Shown: one piece after another, positions 14,583-16,359 of the stretch
Layout: the number at the start of each line of letters is the position of its first letter
How positions within the stretch are numbered: position 1 is the first letter of the stretch
Origin: Burkholderiaceae bacterium
GTDB lineage: Bacteria; Pseudomonadota; Gammaproteobacteria; Burkholderiales; Burkholderiaceae_F
NCBI GenBank assembly: GCA_013696665.1
Contig: JACCYC010000257.1
Span: 1 to 16,359, forward strand
Length of the DNA stretch: 16,359 bases
Direction: 5' to 3'
Notes under the pieces: model-generated
Databases searched by the model: none
Told to the model about the DNA's origin: nothing
The model's input: the letters and a program-made list of their open reading frames with translations, nothing else
Program-made: the position numbers and the translations under genes

Positions 14583-15566
14583 TCACTTCCAGGCAGCACT
14601 ATTGCTGAAAAAGATTCCGTGCGGAGATCGACCCACTTTGACCGTGTGCACGATCTTTCGCTGCGGCACATCGACAACCGCAACTTGCTTGATCCAGCGC
14701 TGCGTCACCCACAGTTGCTTCCCATCGGCACTGACCTCCATACAGTCAGGCCCGCCGGGTACTGAGATGTCGTATTGCTTTTCAAGCGTCAACTGATCGA
14801 TGACGCTGACCGAATTGTCAACGCGATTGGAAACGAACAGCAGCCTACCGTCGCCAAGCGGGCGAAAATTGTGTGCGCCTTTGCCGGTTTTTATCTTCTT
14901 GATCGATTGCTGCGCGCGCCAGTCGATGACTTCAACCGAATCACCCCCGGTAAGGCCGACCAGCAAATGTTTGTCGCCGGGGGTCATCCAGAGTCCCGCG
15001 GGCATAGCGCCGACCTTCATTTTCCACATCAGCACCTGGTCGCTGAGCCGAACTGCCGCAATTTGGTCGCTGTCTTGCAGCGATACGAACGCAATCTTGC
15101 TGTCAGCAGAAAAGGTGATGTGACTCGGCGTCTTTGCGGCGGTCAAAGATTTTGCAAGCGTCAGTTCACCACCGCGGGCGGAATAGACATCGATGCGGTT
15201 CAAACGATTGCCGGCAACGACAAACCAGTTCTTGTCGGGCGAGTAACCGATTTGATAAGGGTCAGGAATACTCGCCAGTCGGCGCAGCGGTTCGCCAGTC
15301 TTAGGGTCGAGAAACATCAAATCGTTGCCGGCGGCGTTTGCGACGATTAAAGCGCTACCGTCGGGCAGCGCCATAAGATGATGGGGCTCTTTGCCGACGT
15401 GATAGCGTCGGATCTCAGACCGTGCATCCTGATCGATCAAGCTAACCGACGCGTCGCCCGAGTTCAATACCACGACCACGCCAGCGTGGGCAGCGCTCGC
15501 CGCAAGCGCAAGAAGTAAGCCGCCTGTAACGCGACGGAACAGGCCGCTATCCCAAGTCCACTTCAT
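14583..15566 (-). CDS. Exported YVTN/YncE-like beta-propeller protein
   Basis: The 327-residue product has a signal peptide (MKWTWDSGLFRRVTGGLLLA, then an Ala-rich core ending AHA) followed by about seven beta-propeller blades. Repeats of the type 'NSGDASVSLID', 'VANAAGNDLMFLD', 'VSLQDSDQIAAV' and 'VSNRVDNSVSVID' alternate with phrases such as PHHLMALPDG, PSHITFSAD and PHGIFFS. This is the pattern of YVTN/YncE-family propellers, usually periplasmic or surface-exposed binding scaffolds rather than enzymes. ATG 15566 has GAAGG a few bases upstream; TTG 15578 is less likely. It is the first gene of the five-gene minus-strand operon, and its stop lies four bases before the deacetylase start. No catalytic residues are apparent and the partner is unknown. 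Confidence 0.92.
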   Translation of the reverse strand: MKWTWDSGLFRRVTGGLLLALAASAAHAGVVVVLNSGDASVSLIDQDARSEIRRYHVGKEPHHLMALPDGSALIVANAAGNDLMFLDPKTGEPLRRLASIPDPYQIGYSPDKNWFVVAGNRLNRIDVYSARGGELTLAKSLTAAKTPSHITFSADSKIAFVSLQDSDQIAAVRLSDQVLMWKMKVGAMPAGLWMTPGDKHLLVGLTGGDSVEVIDWRAQQSIKKIKTGKGAHNFRPLGDGRLLFVSNRVDNSVSVIDQLTLEKQYDISVPGGPDCMEVSADGKQLWVTQRWIKQVAVVDVPQRKIVHTVKVGRSPHGIFFSNSAAWK

Positions 15567-15776
15567 GCTGGCCTTCAAGTGCTCTAATTAATGCCAAATT
15601 CTAATTGACTGCAGGCTCGGTAAATAGAAACAAAGGTTAAAACACAGCCGCATTTCGCCGGTCCAAAACGCAAGGACGGCAGGCACGAATGCAGCTTTCC
15701 AAGAGATAGCTTTAATGTTTCTGTGATTAAATCGAATGGCCTAACCGAATCGGCCGTTCTCTCGGAGGGTTGTCAA
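15567..15776. promoter_or_regulatory. Divergent intergenic region between the propeller operon and the lipoprotein gene
   Basis: This 210-base AT-richer stretch must hold promoters for both directions. On the minus strand TAGAAT (15598-15603) is a fair -10 with no clear -35. On the plus strand TTTAAT (15711-15716) is a fair -10 with no clear -35. Between them is an imperfect inverted repeat: GCATT (15650-15654) with AATGC (15688-15692), and inside it GCC-GTCC with GGACGGC (15657-15680) with one bulged base. It could be an operator or a leader structure. No small gene is evident. Confidence 0.4.
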
Positions 15777-16359
15777 ATGATATCCGGCATCAAGTCGATC
15801 ACAGTAATGAGTGCTGCCGTGCTAGTGGTCGCCGGTTGTTCACAAGTCCCTGTTCGCCTAGACCCGTCGCCTACGCTGGCGGGCGACCAGAAAACGCCGG
15901 CGGCAGGCGCCGCGTTGACAGCCATTGCGGTGCAGGTCGTAACTGCTCAGTTTGGCGTCTTTGGAGCAGACCCCAGTGGACGCCGGCTGCTTTACGAAAC
16001 TGACAAATTTCCTGCGATTCCCGCCGCCCCTTACGGCTGGTACATCCTCTTCAAGACCAGTAAACCTACGGTCGTCTGGCGTGAAGAGTTCGAATTGCCC
16101 GAAGCGCCCCCAACATGGGGACCGGGTGAAGCGCTGGGCATTTTCAGCATCTCGCCTGATCGCAGGACCGCTGTGACCGAGCGAATCATTCCGACGCGCC
16201 TGGGGTTCATTGGCAACGAATGGCGCTACGCGCCCGGCGATCCGATCGGTGCTCACAAGATGCGGGTGTATATCGACGGGCAACTCATTCGCGAATTCAG
16301 CTTCGCCATCGAAAAGGGTCCGGACGAGCAGCGGGGTATTCGCCGTGGGCCGAACCGGG
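15777..16359 (+). CDS. Putative lipoprotein of unknown function, 3' end outside the window
   Basis: The frame is open from ATG 15777 to the window end (194 codons plus one base) without a stop. The start is well supported by GGAGGG seven bases upstream. The product opens with a lipoprotein signal: hydrophobic VMSAAVLVVAGC with lipobox VAGC, so Cys21 would be lipidated, and the next residues (SQ) would direct sorting to the outer membrane. The mature part has an Ala-rich linker and then a beta-rich domain containing FGVFGADPSGRRLLYETD, PYGWYILFKTSKPTVVWREE and KMRVYIDGQLIREFSF. This alternation suggests an immunoglobulin-like sandwich, but I do not recognise a family. It is transcribed away from the beta-propeller operon. 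A shadow frame on the opposite strand (15858-16283) lacks these features. Confidence 0.85.
   Translation, partial: MISGIKSITVMSAAVLVVAGCSQVPVRLDPSPTLAGDQKTPAAGAALTAIAVQVVTAQFGVFGADPSGRRLLYETDKFPAIPAAPYGWYILFKTSKPTVVWREEFELPEAPPTWGPGEALGIFSISPDRRTAVTERIIPTRLGFIGNEWRYAPGDPIGAHKMRVYIDGQLIREFSFAIEKGPDEQRGIRRGPNR

Noticed and set aside
14775..15350. A 191-codon plus-strand frame inside the propeller gene
   Set aside because: It mirrors the propeller repeats on the other strand and has no start context or domain.
9461..15566. A PQQ- or methanol-oxidation locus suggested by the beta-propeller
   Set aside because: The propeller lacks PQQ-dehydrogenase tryptophan-docking repeats and no pqq or cytochrome genes are present.
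1..16359. Genomic island, prophage or CRISPR content
   Set aside because: No integrase, transposase, direct-repeat array or tRNA is seen, and codon usage looks uniform across the genes.

Overview
The window is a gene-dense stretch of a bacterial chromosome, almost certainly from a betaproteobacterium of the order Burkholderiales. The evidence is a bpt-pyrD pair, a tripartite-tricarboxylate ('Bug') solute-binding protein, a polyhydroxyalkanoate phasin, a tartrate/D-malate dehydrogenase of the ttuC/dmlA type, and moderately high GC with strong third-position bias. Nothing marks it as mobile DNA: I see no transposase, integrase, tRNA, CRISPR array or long repeat. Sixteen protein genes are supported; the first (bpt) and last (a lipoprotein) run off the window ends. 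No gap between genes exceeds about 215 bases.

Region 1 (1-3000, plus strand): the end of bpt (N-degron leucyltransferase), pyrD (class 2 dihydroorotate dehydrogenase) and thpR (2H phosphoesterase) overlap head to tail. An IclR-family regulator follows, with an extended -10 so close to its ATG that the mRNA may be leaderless.

Region 2 (3004-8493, minus strand): reading right to left, an EamA exporter, a 4HBT acyl-CoA thioesterase, a nitroreductase and a tartrate/D-malate dehydrogenase overlap by 1 or 4 bases and form one operon. A 200-base gap with a possible promoter follows, then a Bug solute-binding protein and a PBP7-type D,D-endopeptidase that converges on the IclR gene.

Region 3 (8494-9460, plus strand): a phasin gene with a good sigma70 promoter and a TGCAATGCA element at the predicted start site that resembles a PhaR operator. 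Downstream lies a structured segment with two anti-Shine-Dalgarno motifs, one containing CCTCCT in a predicted hairpin loop. It ends in a strong intrinsic terminator and is the best candidate here for an undescribed regulatory RNA.

Region 4 (9461-15566, minus strand): a second tightly coupled operon, reading right to left: an exported YVTN/YncE-like beta-propeller, an exported NodB-type polysaccharide deacetylase with a changed metal-site motif (TFDTG), a membrane sterol-desaturase/fatty-acid-hydroxylase, a stand-alone CinA/MoaB-type molybdopterin-binding-fold protein, and an 842-residue hybrid sensor kinase. The combination suggests an envelope-modification and sensing module; its function is not established. 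A divergent lipoprotein gene of unknown function starts at 15777 and is cut by the window end.
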